Source: a virus
Virus record (IMG/VR): IMGVR_UViG_3300010042_000001
Location: 1 to 63,118 of that record
Length of the DNA stretch: 63,118 bases
Reading direction: 5' to 3' (one strand)
In this document: positions 23,800 through 32,236 of the stretch, one piece after another
Layout of the letters: each line of letters starts with the position of its first letter
Numbering within the stretch: position 1 is the stretch's first letter
The notes under the pieces: generated by a model
The model's database searches: none
What the model saw: the letters and a program-made list of their open reading frames with translations, nothing else
Told to the model about the DNA's origin: nothing
Translations under genes and position numbers: made by a program

Positions 23800-24659
23800 T
23801 GCGCCACGTCATTGAGCAACAACGCCTGTGCCAGGCTGCGCAGATCCGTGTGCTCGCCCAGCCCCTCGGGGAACACCAGGGTGGTCTCGCCCAGCATGCC
23901 CTCGTCCAGCTTGCAGTGCAGCACCATCACGCGGAACAAGGTGGCGTCCTCTTCGAGCTTCGCGAGCGCGGCTTTCTTTGCCGCCTTCTGGTCTTGCTGC
24001 AGCACGCCGGCCGTGACCTTGCCTTTTGGCGCCGTCTTGAGCGCGGCCTTGACCACCTGGCCGGCTTTCTCGCCATGCTTTTTCACCACCTTGACCGCCT
24101 CGGTGGCCGTGATCTTTTTGTCCTTGACCAGCTTTTTCAAGTCGCTGTTGGCGTCGCCCAGCTTCATGAGGTTGCGGATCTGCGGCGCCTTGATATCGGC
24201 AGCGACGGCGATCTGCTCAGGCGACCAGCCGAAGGCACGCAGGCGCTTGTAGCCCTCGGCCACCTCCAGCGGGTCGAGCGGCTTGCCCTTGGCGCTGGTG
24301 AGGATGCGCAAGGTGCGGTCGGCGTCACTGCCCTCGAAAGGGACGACGTGAATCCAGTTCTTGCCGTCCTTGGGGTTGGTGATCGGTGCGCCTTCCGACA
24401 GGGCCAGGAGCAGCGCACGGCGACGACGGTGGCCATCCACCACGAACACACCGCCCTCGTCCCGTGGCCGCACCTCCAGCGCCGGGTACTTGCCGCCGCG
24501 CTTGATGTGGTCGGCCAGGTCGCGGATCGAGGCGTCCAGGTCTTCACCTTCGGCCCGCAGGTTGAACCCTGGTTCCTCGTGGATGTTCTCCAGTTCGACC
24601 TGGTTCGCATCGGCGCGCTTGACCACGCCAGCGGCTTGCATTTGCTTGAAAGATGCCAT
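23796..24659 (-). CDS. ParB-like nuclease/partition-type protein
   Basis: 287 residues. The N-terminal ParB/Spo0J domain shows GKYPALEVRPRDEGGVFVVD followed by GHRRRRALLLA, the GxRRxRA-type box. A KorB/ParB-like helix-turn-helix follows (EQIAVAADIKAPQIRNLMKL). The C-terminus is lysine-rich. No ParA is encoded in this window and no parS repeats are obvious, so it may be a DNA-binding or nuclease regulator, not a partition protein. Confidence 0.8.
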   Translation of the reverse strand: MASFKQMQAAGVVKRADANQVELENIHEEPGFNLRAEGEDLDASIRDLADHIKRGGKYPALEVRPRDEGGVFVVDGHRRRRALLLALSEGAPITNPKDGKNWIHVVPFEGSDADRTLRILTSAKGKPLDPLEVAEGYKRLRAFGWSPEQIAVAADIKAPQIRNLMKLGDANSDLKKLVKDKKITATEAVKVVKKHGEKAGQVVKAALKTAPKGKVTAGVLQQDQKAAKKAALAKLEEDATLFRVMVLHCKLDEGMLGETTLVFPEGLGEHTDLRSLAQALLLNDVAQ

Positions 24660-24660
24660 T

Positions 24661-24975
24661 TCACTTACCTCGTTTCGTTGCTGTGAATTCCGTTACCACG
24701 GTTGTTTCGGGTGCGGGGTTGTTGGTGTAGGAAAATTTGCCCGTGGTGTAGTCCACAAAGCCGACCTCCTGGCCCGACTCGGTTACCAGGATGCCCTCGC
24801 CGTTGTCGGTGATCCTGCCCATTGCTGGGTCGTGGATCACCAGTCGGCCAACGGCATCAGTCTCGCCTTGCAGACCTTCACGCAGACGCATGCTGGCGTC
24901 CACCACGACAGGCTTTGGGCCCTTGTTCACCTGGCTCCAAAGCCCGCCCCGTGGCGGTCCGCTGCGGCGGCCCAT
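24661..24975 (-). CDS. Unknown protein of the early operon
   Basis: 104 residues. Basic N-terminus (MGRRSGPPRGG) then a beta-rich body (GILVTESGQEVGFVDYTTGK). The ATG at 24975 overlaps the preceding stop (TGATG). Function unknown. Confidence 0.6.
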   Translation of the reverse strand: MGRRSGPPRGGLWSQVNKGPKPVVVDASMRLREGLQGETDAVGRLVIHDPAMGRITDNGEGILVTESGQEVGFVDYTTGKFSYTNNPAPETTVVTEFTATKRGK

Positions 24976-25517
24976 CAACCTTCTCCTTCGGGAATGTCCA
25001 GATACACGCGCCACGGGATGAAACCGTGCTCTGTCTGGAAACCCCAGGTGTGCTGCCACTCGCCGGTAATGAACAAGGTCCACACACCACCAGGGCTCAC
25101 CCCCTCGATGCTGTGGAACGTGCTGGCTTCCAAGCCCACCACGTCGCCTGCGCTGCGTCGGTAGAGCTGGCCATCGGCACGGCGCTCGTCGTACCAACCG
25201 GCGAGGATGATCGACACGGCATCCCACGGATGGTTGTGCAAGTGCCGGTCGCTGTCGGGCCGCATGATGTGGTGTACACGCGCCGATGGGCGAGCCGGGT
25301 CAAACGGTATCCGACCCGGCACCGCGACCTTGGCAGGTTCTGGGTTGTAAAGCCACCAGCGTTCCATGTACACCTCGCCCGTCTTTGGGTCGGTGATGGG
25401 GAAATATGGCGTCTGCTGGGCCTTGCCGATGATGACGTTGCACAAGGCCGGCGACTTGGCTGCGGCCCCAACACAGGCCCACTGCAGTGGGGTCAAAAGC
25501 GTGAACGGGTTACGCAT
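24975..25517 (-). CDS. Cupin-fold protein
   Basis: 180 residues. Conserved cupin features: RHLHNHPWDAVSIILAGWY (two histidines for a metal) and later DVVGLEASTFHSIEG with a third histidine. The closing WGFQTEHGFIPW segment is typical of a phage-borne cupin family I recall. Substrate unknown; a sugar-phosphate or nucleotide role is conceivable. Confidence 0.75.
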   Translation of the reverse strand: MRNPFTLLTPLQWACVGAAAKSPALCNVIIGKAQQTPYFPITDPKTGEVYMERWWLYNPEPAKVAVPGRIPFDPARPSARVHHIMRPDSDRHLHNHPWDAVSIILAGWYDERRADGQLYRRSAGDVVGLEASTFHSIEGVSPGGVWTLFITGEWQHTWGFQTEHGFIPWRVYLDIPEGEG

Positions 25518-25725
25518 GCTCTGGCTCCCAGCAGTAGGTGATTTCGTCGGCCATCACTTCGGCGTGCAGGGCACCCGGTTTGGTGAACACGAAGCCAGGG
25601 GCATGGTCTACGACTACGGGGATACCACCTTCGACCATGAGCTGCTTGGTGTGCTTCGCCAGAGCACACCCGGTGCCCAGCGGCACCTCGGCCAACTGGC
25701 CGGCGGTAACTTGCACTCGGATCAT
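25510..25725 (-). CDS. Small protein, unknown
   Basis: 71 residues, beta-rich, with a polar C-terminus (DEITYCWEPEHA). Overlaps both neighbours. No family recognised. Confidence 0.6.
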   Translation of the reverse strand: MIRVQVTAGQLAEVPLGTGCALAKHTKQLMVEGGIPVVVDHAPGFVFTKPGALHAEVMADEITYCWEPEHA

Positions 25726-26042
25726 TGGGCCTCTCCGTTGTAGATGTACTCCGCGAAGATGCCGAACTCGCGCGGCTTGCCGGTCTTGGCGTTCTGCACG
25801 TGGATCGAGAGGTAGCCGTTCTTTGTGCCGATGCGGGTCACGCGGCCGGTGACGGGCTCGCGTTCACCCAAGGGATCTTCGACGGTCACGACCGAGCCCA
25901 CGGGGTACTCCAGCACGGCCTGGTTGTGGAGCATGGTCTGGATCGTGGCCACCTTCTCCAGCAGGGCGACCATGGTCGGTGATGCGTTGTGGCCCAGTTT
26001 GGTTTGCTGGTACTGCTTGACTGCACGGGTGTTGGTGCTCAT
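25722..26042 (-). CDS. Unknown protein of the early operon
   Basis: 106 residues. N-terminal helix (MVALLEKVATIQTMLHN) followed by a beta-barrel-like part (GSVVTVEDPLGEREPVTGRV). Possibly a small SH3-type domain, but not certain. GAACCACC precedes the ATG. Confidence 0.65.
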   Translation of the reverse strand: MSTNTRAVKQYQQTKLGHNASPTMVALLEKVATIQTMLHNQAVLEYPVGSVVTVEDPLGEREPVTGRVTRIGTKNGYLSIHVQNAKTGKPREFGIFAEYIYNGEAQ

Positions 26043-26068
26043 GGTGGTTCTCCTGGTCAGTGGGTTGG

Positions 26069-26593
26069 TTAAGTGGTGTATCCGGCGCGCTTGTTCATGC
26101 TCTGGGCAATCAACATCGCGTCTTCGAGATCGGAGGGTAGGTTGCCGTTGAAGGACACAACGATATCGCCATTGCGGTGGATGAACGTGCCGTCGTCGTT
26201 GCGGATGACATACGACCAGTTGCCTTGCTGCAGTGAGTAGCGGTTGGCCACGGCCGCCAGCAGCTCCCGCTCGGCGTCTTGCTCCACCGGTGTGTTGCCG
26301 CCGTAGTACAGCGTTTCCTTGCTGAGAAAGTCGATGACCAGTGGCACCTCGCGGAACAACTGCACGGGGCCTGTCGTCGGGGTGTCCAGCTCCACAATGC
26401 GGGCGAACAGAGCTTGCGCTAATTCGTCGTTCTCCCGCTGGTGGGCCTGCTGACCGTCTTTCTTCGCGCCGATCTTGCCATCAGCTTTCATACCGACGGT
26501 CCATTCGCCGAAACGCAGCTTTTGCACAGCGGGTCCGCTGGGTATCACCGCCAGTCCGTCATAGTGCGCTTCGTCGTCTTGTTGTGCAGTCAT
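26069..26593 (-). CDS. Unknown protein of the early operon
   Basis: 174 residues from the ATG at 26593 (GGAG 7 bases upstream; a TTG lies just before). The middle is acidic and helical, the end beta-rich (YVIRNDDGTFIHRNGDIVV). Overlaps the preceding stop. No assignment. Confidence 0.6.
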   Translation of the reverse strand: MTAQQDDEAHYDGLAVIPSGPAVQKLRFGEWTVGMKADGKIGAKKDGQQAHQRENDELAQALFARIVELDTPTTGPVQLFREVPLVIDFLSKETLYYGGNTPVEQDAERELLAAVANRYSLQQGNWSYVIRNDDGTFIHRNGDIVVSFNGNLPSDLEDAMLIAQSMNKRAGYTT

Positions 26594-26904
26594 CAAATGC
26601 TCCAGTTCAAAGTGAGATAAAAATTCGGATCAGTCGGCCGAGGCTTGCGCTTCGGGTGGGTCGTCGGTAACTCAGCGGCGATCTGCGCCGTGATCAACAT
26701 CACCTCGGCATCGGACACCCCTGCTCGGGATGCCTCCAGCGCGGGGCTGTAGGGGTTCTTGTGGCAGTACGGCGAATCCGGCCGGTGTGGGCCCCATGGG
26801 TAACCGCCGCAGTTGCAGACCTTATGGCCCGTGTCCAGCAGGTGCTTGGTAAACAGGCCATGGCTGCGTCTACGGGTCCGGCACTCGGGGCAGCGGAACA
26901 GCAT
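26593..26904 (-). CDS. Zinc-knuckle protein
   Basis: 103 residues. CPEC at residues 5-8 and a second group (HKVCNCGGYPWGPH) with further H and C residues indicate a C2H2- or C4-like metal site. The C-terminus is basic. Directly downstream of an HTH gene; may bind nucleic acid. Confidence 0.65.
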   Translation of the reverse strand: MLFRCPECRTRRRSHGLFTKHLLDTGHKVCNCGGYPWGPHRPDSPYCHKNPYSPALEASRAGVSDAEVMLITAQIAAELPTTHPKRKPRPTDPNFYLTLNWSI

Positions 26905-27207
26905 TCACAGGCCCAGCGAGCGCCGCTCACGCAGCCTGCGCACACGGTCAGCCGATGGGCGGGGGCCAGGCCGCGCGGCATCTTTCTTGTTGCCCCACGA
27001 GAACATGGCGATTACCGGCCGCTGGCGGTCGTCCTCTGCCCAGCCCGACACATGCACCGTCTTGATCGTCCGCATGGTCTTGATCCAGCGGGTCACGGTC
27101 GGCACGGCCAGGCCCGTCATCGCGGACAGATCCTTGTAGGTGTGCTTGCCGGCGCAGAGAGCAGTCTGCATGCGCAGGGTCAGCTCTGGTGTGTTTCTTA
27201 CAGCCAT
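26905..27207 (-). CDS. Winged-helix-like DNA-binding protein
   Basis: 100 residues. KHTYKDLSAMTGLAVPTVTR followed by WIKTM is a clear helix-turn-helix with the recognition helix around AVPTVTRWIK, like IclR/MarR-type wings. The C-terminus is arginine-rich. Could control a subset of early genes; its binding site is unknown. Confidence 0.7.
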   Translation of the reverse strand: MAVRNTPELTLRMQTALCAGKHTYKDLSAMTGLAVPTVTRWIKTMRTIKTVHVSGWAEDDRQRPVIAMFSWGNKKDAARPGPRPSADRVRRLRERRSLGL

Positions 27208-27278
27208 CGGTAAATTCCTCGGAGCGAGATTGCGATCAGGTACAGGCCGAGCCAGATGGCCAGGGTCAGGCGGGCCAT
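27198..27278 (-). CDS. 26-residue membrane peptide (tentative)
   Basis: A single hydrophobic segment (LTLAIWLGLYLIAISLRG) with basic ends. The ATG overlaps the preceding stop (TGATG) and the stop overlaps the next gene start. Very short; support is hydrophobicity and coupling only. Confidence 0.4.
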   Translation of the reverse strand: MARLTLAIWLGLYLIAISLRGIYRWL

Positions 27279-27511
27279 CAGCGCACCAGGCCCATGCCGT
27301 GGGGGTGCTTGAGCAGCATGGTGCCCGTGTAAGCCACGCTCACGCGGTCGATGCGCTGCGGGCTGTTGGCGGGGTGCAGCACGTGGCGGGTGCCCATGCG
27401 CTCCTTGACCTCTTGCAGGCGTTGCTCGTTGCGTGCGGCAACGTGGCCCAGGTGCTCTTTCTCGGCCGCCACGGCGTCGAGTTTCATTCGGTTGGCATTC
27501 ACAGCGCTCAT
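27278..27511 (-). CDS. First gene of the leftward early operon
   Basis: 77 residues; CAGGAG precedes the ATG with ideal spacing. Helical N-terminus (LDAVAAEKEHLGHVAARNEQ) and a polar end. Stands at the head of the unit that runs leftward from the divergent control region 27512-27690. Function unknown. Confidence 0.65.
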   Translation of the reverse strand: MSAVNANRMKLDAVAAEKEHLGHVAARNEQRLQEVKERMGTRHVLHPANSPQRIDRVSVAYTGTMLLKHPHGMGLVR

Positions 27512-27690
27512 GGTGATCTCCTGTTGATTTCGTGTTGCGATGAAACGTACTGTACATACATTTTCCCGTTACGACAAGTTTTTTAGCGATTGCGATGTTA
27601 GATAAATTTCTTTTCGCACTCGCTAAACGTGGTATGCTCCGCTCGCCTTTTACCCAGGTATCACTTTTCAACCTTTTTGGAGTCACATAC
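27512..27690. promoter_or_regulatory. Divergent control region with two operators
   Basis: Separates the leftward early operon from the rightward replication genes. Two operator copies face each other: TTTAGCGATTGCGATG (27582-27597) and TTTCGCACTCGCTAAA (27612-27627). Rightward, a TATGCT -10 sits at 27633-27638 with a poor -35. Leftward, TTGTCG and TACAGT separated by 17 bp (about 27574 to 27552) are possible. Likely the main early switch between the two arms. Confidence 0.65.
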
Positions 27691-28200
27691 ATGAGCATCG
27701 AACAAGCATTGGCCGACAACACCGCAGCCCTCAAGCACCTGGCCACCGTGATCGCATCTGCTGGTGCAGCAGGCGCCCTGGCCGCAGGCGGTGATGCGGG
27801 AAACGCGACGGGAGCGGAGGGCAAGAAGGGTCCGGGTCGCCCAGCGGGCAGTGGCAAGAAGGAAGAACCCACTGGCAAGAGTGCGGAAACCCCTGCCGGT
27901 TCCACCCAAGGTGCTGGGAATGCATCCGCAAAGGACTCCAAGCAAACGCAGACAGCTACCGCCGGCAAGGTGTGGAATGACGTGGTGGAGAAGGTCAAGG
28001 AACTGCTCAAGAGCAAGGAAGACGGCCACGGCAAGCCCGGCGTCGAAAAGGTCATCGCGCATTTCGGCCTCGCCGGCCAGAAGGTGCCGGCCCTCGAAGC
28101 TCTGGGCAAGCACGACGAAGTGTTCGCGGCCATCGAAAAGGTGCTCAAGAACGAAGCCCTGGACGGCGCCGAAGAATCGGACGACGATATCCTCGGTTAA
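27691..28200 (+). CDS. First rightward replication-module protein
   Basis: 169 residues from the ATG at 27691 (GGAG 8 bases before). Helical N-terminus, a long Gly/Ala/Pro/Lys-rich linker (residues about 40-85), then a helical domain (WNDVVEKVKELLKSKE) and an acidic end ESDDDILG that resembles the tail of single-strand binding proteins. Followed by a terminator, so it may be made in excess. Function unknown, probably in replication. Confidence 0.7.
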   Translation: MSIEQALADNTAALKHLATVIASAGAAGALAAGGDAGNATGAEGKKGPGRPAGSGKKEEPTGKSAETPAGSTQGAGNASAKDSKQTQTATAGKVWNDVVEKVKELLKSKEDGHGKPGVEKVIAHFGLAGQKVPALEALGKHDEVFAAIEKVLKNEALDGAEESDDDILG

Positions 28201-28217
28201 TTTCGACGTGTTCGGTT

Positions 28218-28257
28218 AAAAAGGCCACCGCCGGCTCTCCAGGTGGCGGCCTTTTTT
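28218..28257 (+). terminator. Rho-independent terminator after the first rightward gene
   Basis: AAAAAGGCC (28218-28226) pairs with GGCCTTTTT, extended by further imperfect pairs; six T follow. It lies between the 27691 and 28275 genes and probably lowers, but does not abolish, downstream expression. Confidence 0.75.
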
Positions 28258-28274
28258 GCAGAACAGACGAACCC

Positions 28275-29714
28275 ATGCCCTCCTACCACGCAGAACTCTC
28301 CCCCTCCGGCGCCGACCGCTGGACCGATTGCACCGCATCACCTGGTGCGCAGCGCGGTATCCCCAACAAGAACAGCCTCGCCAGCATGGACGGCACCTGC
28401 GGCCACCAGATCCTGGCCGAGTGCCTAGAGTGGGGCCACGAGCCGCAGGCGTACCTGGGCGCTGTGCTGGTGTTCTGGTATCACGACAACAGCGATTCGC
28501 ACGGGGAAGACTGGTACGAGCAGTTCGCTGAAATGGCCAACACCGAGGATATAGTGGACCTGGGCCGCGTCACGGTCACCCAAGAGCTGGTAGATGCGGT
28601 GTACTCCGTCATGGATTTCGTCCAGGAGTTGCACCTACTGCGCGGCGGCATGCTGGAGGTCGAGCAGGCTGTGCCCATTGGCCACATCACCGGCGAGCTG
28701 CGGGACGGCACGATCATCGATACCGACGACGCAGACGACTACCCAGACCACGTGCTCGCCAGTGGCACCTCGGACGTCACCATTGTGGGCGACGACTGGA
28801 TCATTGTGGTAGACGCCAAGTTCGGCCGCAAACCCGTGTTCGCGCGCACCATCATCCAGCAGGCTTGCCACGGTATCGTGGACGGGGACTATCAGGAGGA
28901 AATCGCGCGGGCCAACCTGCAGATGGCTTTCTACGCCCTCGGCGCCGCGCGCAAGTACGCCCAATTCGGCGATTTCAAAACGGTGACGGTGATCATCGCC
29001 CAGCCGTTCGCCGGGGCCAACATGAGCGAATACACCTGCAGCATGGACGAGCTGCGGGCCCTGGAGGTGTGGCTGCGGGCCAAGGCTGTGGAGACGCGCG
29101 AGAACCCGCAATACCGGCCCAGCCCAGAGAACTGTTTCTACTGCCGGGCCGCCGGCAACTGCAAGGCCCAGACAGACATGGTGCTGGAGCTGGCCCTGGA
29201 GGGCTTCGACGACGAGACCACGGTGCGGCCATTGGAGCGCAGCCGCCGCAGTCTCGGCACCTTGTACCAGTTGCTCCCGTTGGTGGCGCGCTGGATCGAA
29301 ATGGTCGAGGTCCAGGTCAAGACCAAGCTCCTGGCCGGGGCCCGTGTGACGCGCGACGACGGTGTGGGTTACAAGCTGATTGCCGGTAAGATGACACCCC
29401 GCCGTTGGATGAACGAGGCGCAGGCCGAAATGGTCATGCAGTTGCTCGGCGTGCCCGACGAACGGATGTACAAGGTCGAAATGATCAGCCCGTCAGAGGC
29501 AGAGAAGCTGGCCCGCCGCCCACGGGTGGCCAAGGGCGAGACGAAGATACCCCCGATCATCACGAAAGAGGATTGGGAAGAATTACAGGAACAGATCACC
29601 ACTCCCGTGCCTGGCGCGCCGGTGATCGTCCTCGAAACAGACCCGAGGCCGCCGGTGGAATCTCCCACCGATGGTTTCGAGGATGTGCCGCTAGACGACG
29701 ATTCGATTGTCTAG
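28275..29714 (+). CDS. DUF2800 Cas4-like nuclease
   Basis: 479 residues. The family motifs are readable: LSPSGADRWTDCTAS at the start, a TSDVTIVGDDWIIVVDAKFG segment that is the D-x-K of a PD-(D/E)xK fold (residues about 170-184), and a C-terminal cysteine group (CFYCRAAGNC, about 286-296) as in Cas4/AddB iron-sulfur nucleases. It normally travels with the Enc34-type SSB, as here. Probable recombination exonuclease. The tail PLDDDSIV is acidic. Confidence 0.85.
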   Translation: MPSYHAELSPSGADRWTDCTASPGAQRGIPNKNSLASMDGTCGHQILAECLEWGHEPQAYLGAVLVFWYHDNSDSHGEDWYEQFAEMANTEDIVDLGRVTVTQELVDAVYSVMDFVQELHLLRGGMLEVEQAVPIGHITGELRDGTIIDTDDADDYPDHVLASGTSDVTIVGDDWIIVVDAKFGRKPVFARTIIQQACHGIVDGDYQEEIARANLQMAFYALGAARKYAQFGDFKTVTVIIAQPFAGANMSEYTCSMDELRALEVWLRAKAVETRENPQYRPSPENCFYCRAAGNCKAQTDMVLELALEGFDDETTVRPLERSRRSLGTLYQLLPLVARWIEMVEVQVKTKLLAGARVTRDDGVGYKLIAGKMTPRRWMNEAQAEMVMQLLGVPDERMYKVEMISPSEAEKLARRPRVAKGETKIPPIITKEDWEELQEQITTPVPGAPVIVLETDPRPPVESPTDGFEDVPLDDDSIV

Positions 29715-29749
29715 GGTTGATTGTTGAACTTCAAAACTGGAAACACAAA

Positions 29750-30550
29750 ATGCCTGAATTCAAGAGTAGCAAAGAGGTCATCCTGAAAGGGCTCACGCTC
29801 GACTGGAACGACCTGTTCGTGCCCCAAGCCGGCCAAGATGGTGGCGCACCAAAGTTCAAGATCATCGGCCTGTTTGAAAAGGACAGCGACGCCTACAAGG
29901 TGGGGCTGGCCGCCATGCGCGAAGCAGCGACCTTGATGTGGGGCGCCAACGCCAACGACATGTTGAAGAACATGGCGGCCAACAGCAAGGCGATCCGCAA
30001 CGGCAACAGCAAGCGCGACGACGACGGCGCGGTGCGGCCCGAGTACGAAAACATGTTCTTTATCTCGGCCAGCAACAAGGGGAAACCCAAGGTCGTCGGT
30101 CCAACGCGCGTCGGCCGCACTGGGCCCGGCAAGTACAAGGTCGGCGCCCCTGGCGAGCAGTTCTTTGTGGAGATCCAGGAGGACGGTCGCTGCATGGTCA
30201 ACGGTGAATTCGTCGATCCACCGTACAAGATCACCGTGCCTTACCGTGGCTGCAAGGCCAACGCCAAGGTGCAATTCATTTCCGGCAAGTCGTTCAAGGG
30301 CAAGGACGAAAAAATCGTCCCCAACCAGGTGTATGCCAAGCTGATCGCCGTGCAGTTCGTTGGTGACGGCGTGCCGTTCGGCCCAGGTGCCACGAGCGCC
30401 GAAGGCTTCGACGACGAAGACATGCCCACGGGCAGCAACAGCGGCATGGACGACGAGGACGACGATATCCTCGGCGGTGCTGGCGGCTCGTCTTCCCCTC
30501 GCCGCGCCGCCAGCGGGTTTGACGATATGGATTCGGATATCCCATTTTGA
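29750..30550 (+). CDS. Enc34-type ssDNA-binding protein (DUF2815)
   Basis: 266 residues. PKFKIIGLFEKDSDAYKVGL and WGANANDMLKNM, then the GPGKYKVGAPGEQFFV and NGEFVDPPYKITVPY regions, match the family of the Enc34 phage single-strand DNA-binding protein (PF10991, formerly DUF2815), an OB-fold protein. The C-terminal 60 residues are acidic and end in DSDIPF, the classical peptide by which SSBs recruit partner enzymes. The only upstream site is a weak TGGA. Confidence 0.85.
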   Translation: MPEFKSSKEVILKGLTLDWNDLFVPQAGQDGGAPKFKIIGLFEKDSDAYKVGLAAMREAATLMWGANANDMLKNMAANSKAIRNGNSKRDDDGAVRPEYENMFFISASNKGKPKVVGPTRVGRTGPGKYKVGAPGEQFFVEIQEDGRCMVNGEFVDPPYKITVPYRGCKANAKVQFISGKSFKGKDEKIVPNQVYAKLIAVQFVGDGVPFGPGATSAEGFDDEDMPTGSNSGMDDEDDDILGGAGGSSSPRRAASGFDDMDSDIPF

Positions 30551-30561
30551 TGGGCTGAATC

Positions 30562-31221
30562 ATGCAATGCGGTCTGTGTTTGCAGGTCAAGCCTGCTACC
30601 GCGTTTTACGCGAGCAACAAAGCCAAGTGCAAGGAGTGCGTGAAAGCATCTGTGCGGGCGAATCGAGTCGCAAACATAGACCACTATCGCGCCTTTGATC
30701 GCAGACGCAGTAGCTTGCCGCACCGAGTCGAGGCACGGGCAAAGTACCAAGAAACACCAGAGTACGAAATCAGCCACAGTGCTGCGGCGCGGCGCTGGGC
30801 GGCAAACAACACGGTCCAACGGAAAGCGCAGATCAAACTCGGTAACGCAGTCCGCGACGGCAAGGTAACCCCCTGGCCCGGCTGCGCGGTCCCCTCCTGC
30901 TGTGAAGCACCAGAGGCCCACCACCCCGATTACAGCCGGCCACTCGATGTGGTATGGCTGTGCCCCAAGCATCACGCAGCGGCCCACTCACTGGTGAAGC
31001 CGCACAACATGAAGAAAGTGAGTAACGCAATGGCAACAGCATCGATCAAAGTAGGGCGCAAGGTGAGCATCACCAAGTCGCCCAGTCGGTTTACCGAGGG
31101 CAAGGTCACCGAGATCCTGGACACCCCCCGTGGCCAGTGGTATGTGGTGGACGTGAACACCGACCGCAAGAAACCGGCGAACCCTCAGAAGTACCGTCTG
31201 GGCGACCTCGCAGCCCGGTAA
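30562..31221 (+). CDS. HNH-type zinc protein with an extra C-terminal domain
   Basis: 219 residues. The N-terminal part has CGLC...CKEC knuckles; the middle has PGCAVPSCCEAPEAHHPDYS followed by CPKHHAAAH, an HNH/zinc-nuclease pattern of phages. After about residue 155 a separate beta-rich domain begins (ASIKVGRKVSITKSPSRF). An internal ATG at 31030 precedes it, so it might also be translated alone. Looks like a fusion of two neighbouring genes. Confidence 0.75.
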   Translation: MQCGLCLQVKPATAFYASNKAKCKECVKASVRANRVANIDHYRAFDRRRSSLPHRVEARAKYQETPEYEISHSAAARRWAANNTVQRKAQIKLGNAVRDGKVTPWPGCAVPSCCEAPEAHHPDYSRPLDVVWLCPKHHAAAHSLVKPHNMKKVSNAMATASIKVGRKVSITKSPSRFTEGKVTEILDTPRGQWYVVDVNTDRKKPANPQKYRLGDLAAR

Positions 31222-31238
31222 AACGACAAGCGAAAAAT

Positions 31239-31264
31239 AAACCGTCTTTCGAGGCGGTTTTCTT
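31239..31264 (+). terminator. Terminator before the membrane/TAXI cassette
   Basis: AAACCGTC (31239-31246) pairs with GGCGGTTT (31253-31260), with a TTTCGA loop and T-rich tail. It ends the replication transcript; the next promoter begins at 31265, so the following cassette is insulated. Confidence 0.8.
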
Positions 31265-31298
31265 TTGACAAGTTATTTCGCATTCGCTAAACTCTGTA
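31265..31298 (+). promoter_or_regulatory. Operator-controlled promoter of the membrane/TAXI cassette
   Basis: TTGACA (31265-31270), 17-bp spacer, TAAACT (31288-31293). The operator TTTCGCATTCGCTAAA (31276-31291) covers the spacer and part of the -10. Bases 31271-31298 are identical to 38875-38902, a 28-bp exact repeat in front of another operon. Confidence 0.85.
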
Positions 31299-31325
31299 TC
31301 TCAATCAACTGAACTGGAGGTTCGC

Positions 31326-32060
31326 ATGAACAGTGTCGATATCCGCCGCCCCAAGCTGGCTGCGGCTTTGAAGTGGGGCATTGGCCTGGTGGCGGTCTTC
31401 GTCGCCGGCCTGGCGGCCATCACCATCGTGAAGGGCATTCTCGCCCTGTCGTTGCTCGGGCTCGCGGCTGCAGCGGTCATCTATGGCTCCCCGTGGGCCG
31501 CGATGAAGCTGGCCAACATGTCCCTCTCGGCCCAGAAACACGAGGCGCGCGAAAACCCCATCGAGACGCGCCAGAACATGGCCGTGCAGATGCGGCAGCA
31601 ACTGGCCAGTGGCGAAGAGGCGTTGACCCTGTTCGCTGGCGCCGTGGCGGATTTTGCCGACCAGGTGAAGGCCCTCAAGCGCGACCAACCGGACGACGCG
31701 GCCGACTTCGACGAGCAGCTTGCCAAGATGCGTGAACTGCTCTCGTTCCGTGAGAAAGCCTGGCAGAACGCCAAGGCCACAGTGGTCGAATTCGAGAAGG
31801 CAACTGGCCGCGCAGCCAACAAATGGAAAGTCGCGCAGGTTGCAGCTCGGGTCAACAAACTCTCCGGTGCGGCTATCGGCACGGAAATGGACAAGCTCCT
31901 GGCCGCCGAGTCGCTGGACTCCGTGCAGTCGGCCATGAACCGCGCATTCGCTGACATGGACCGTGCTATCCGGGCCGAGAGCGTGCCGCAGCTCGCCGCC
32001 CAGCCCACCCACACCATCGACGTGAACGCCGTCGAGATCCGCGAAAAGGTGCGCCTGTGA
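31326..32060 (+). CDS. Membrane protein with a coiled-coil cytoplasmic domain
   Basis: 244 residues; GGAGG 5 bases before the ATG. Two hydrophobic segments near residues 15-60 (WGIGLVAVFVAGLAAITIV and ILALSLLGLAAAAVIYG) are followed by about 180 residues of charged helix. The layout recalls PspA-like or scaffold proteins at the membrane, but without sequence proof. First gene of a three-gene cassette with its own operator-promoter. Confidence 0.7.
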   Translation: MNSVDIRRPKLAAALKWGIGLVAVFVAGLAAITIVKGILALSLLGLAAAAVIYGSPWAAMKLANMSLSAQKHEARENPIETRQNMAVQMRQQLASGEEALTLFAGAVADFADQVKALKRDQPDDAADFDEQLAKMRELLSFREKAWQNAKATVVEFEKATGRAANKWKVAQVAARVNKLSGAAIGTEMDKLLAAESLDSVQSAMNRAFADMDRAIRAESVPQLAAQPTHTIDVNAVEIREKVRL

Positions 32061-32209
32061 TCTACAAAATCATCCTCTCCATTCTGCTGGTCATCGTGCT
32101 CGGTCTGGGCTTGCTCAAGACCATCGCCGACGACGGGCGGCCCACACCCTCTGTGTCGCCGGCCGGCAGCGCCGATGACGCATCCCGCAAGTCGCTGCGC
32201 ATCCCCTGA
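32057..32209 (+). CDS. 50-residue membrane protein
   Basis: GTG start overlapping the preceding stop (GTGA). One hydrophobic span (KIILSILLVIVLGLGLLK) and a polar Pro/Ser/Ala-rich tail. Translationally coupled middle gene of the cassette. Function unknown. Confidence 0.65.
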   Translation: MIYKIILSILLVIVLGLGLLKTIADDGRPTPSVSPAGSADDASRKSLRIP

Positions 32210-32236
32210 TCCCTCCACTCCTGAAAGGAAACCATC

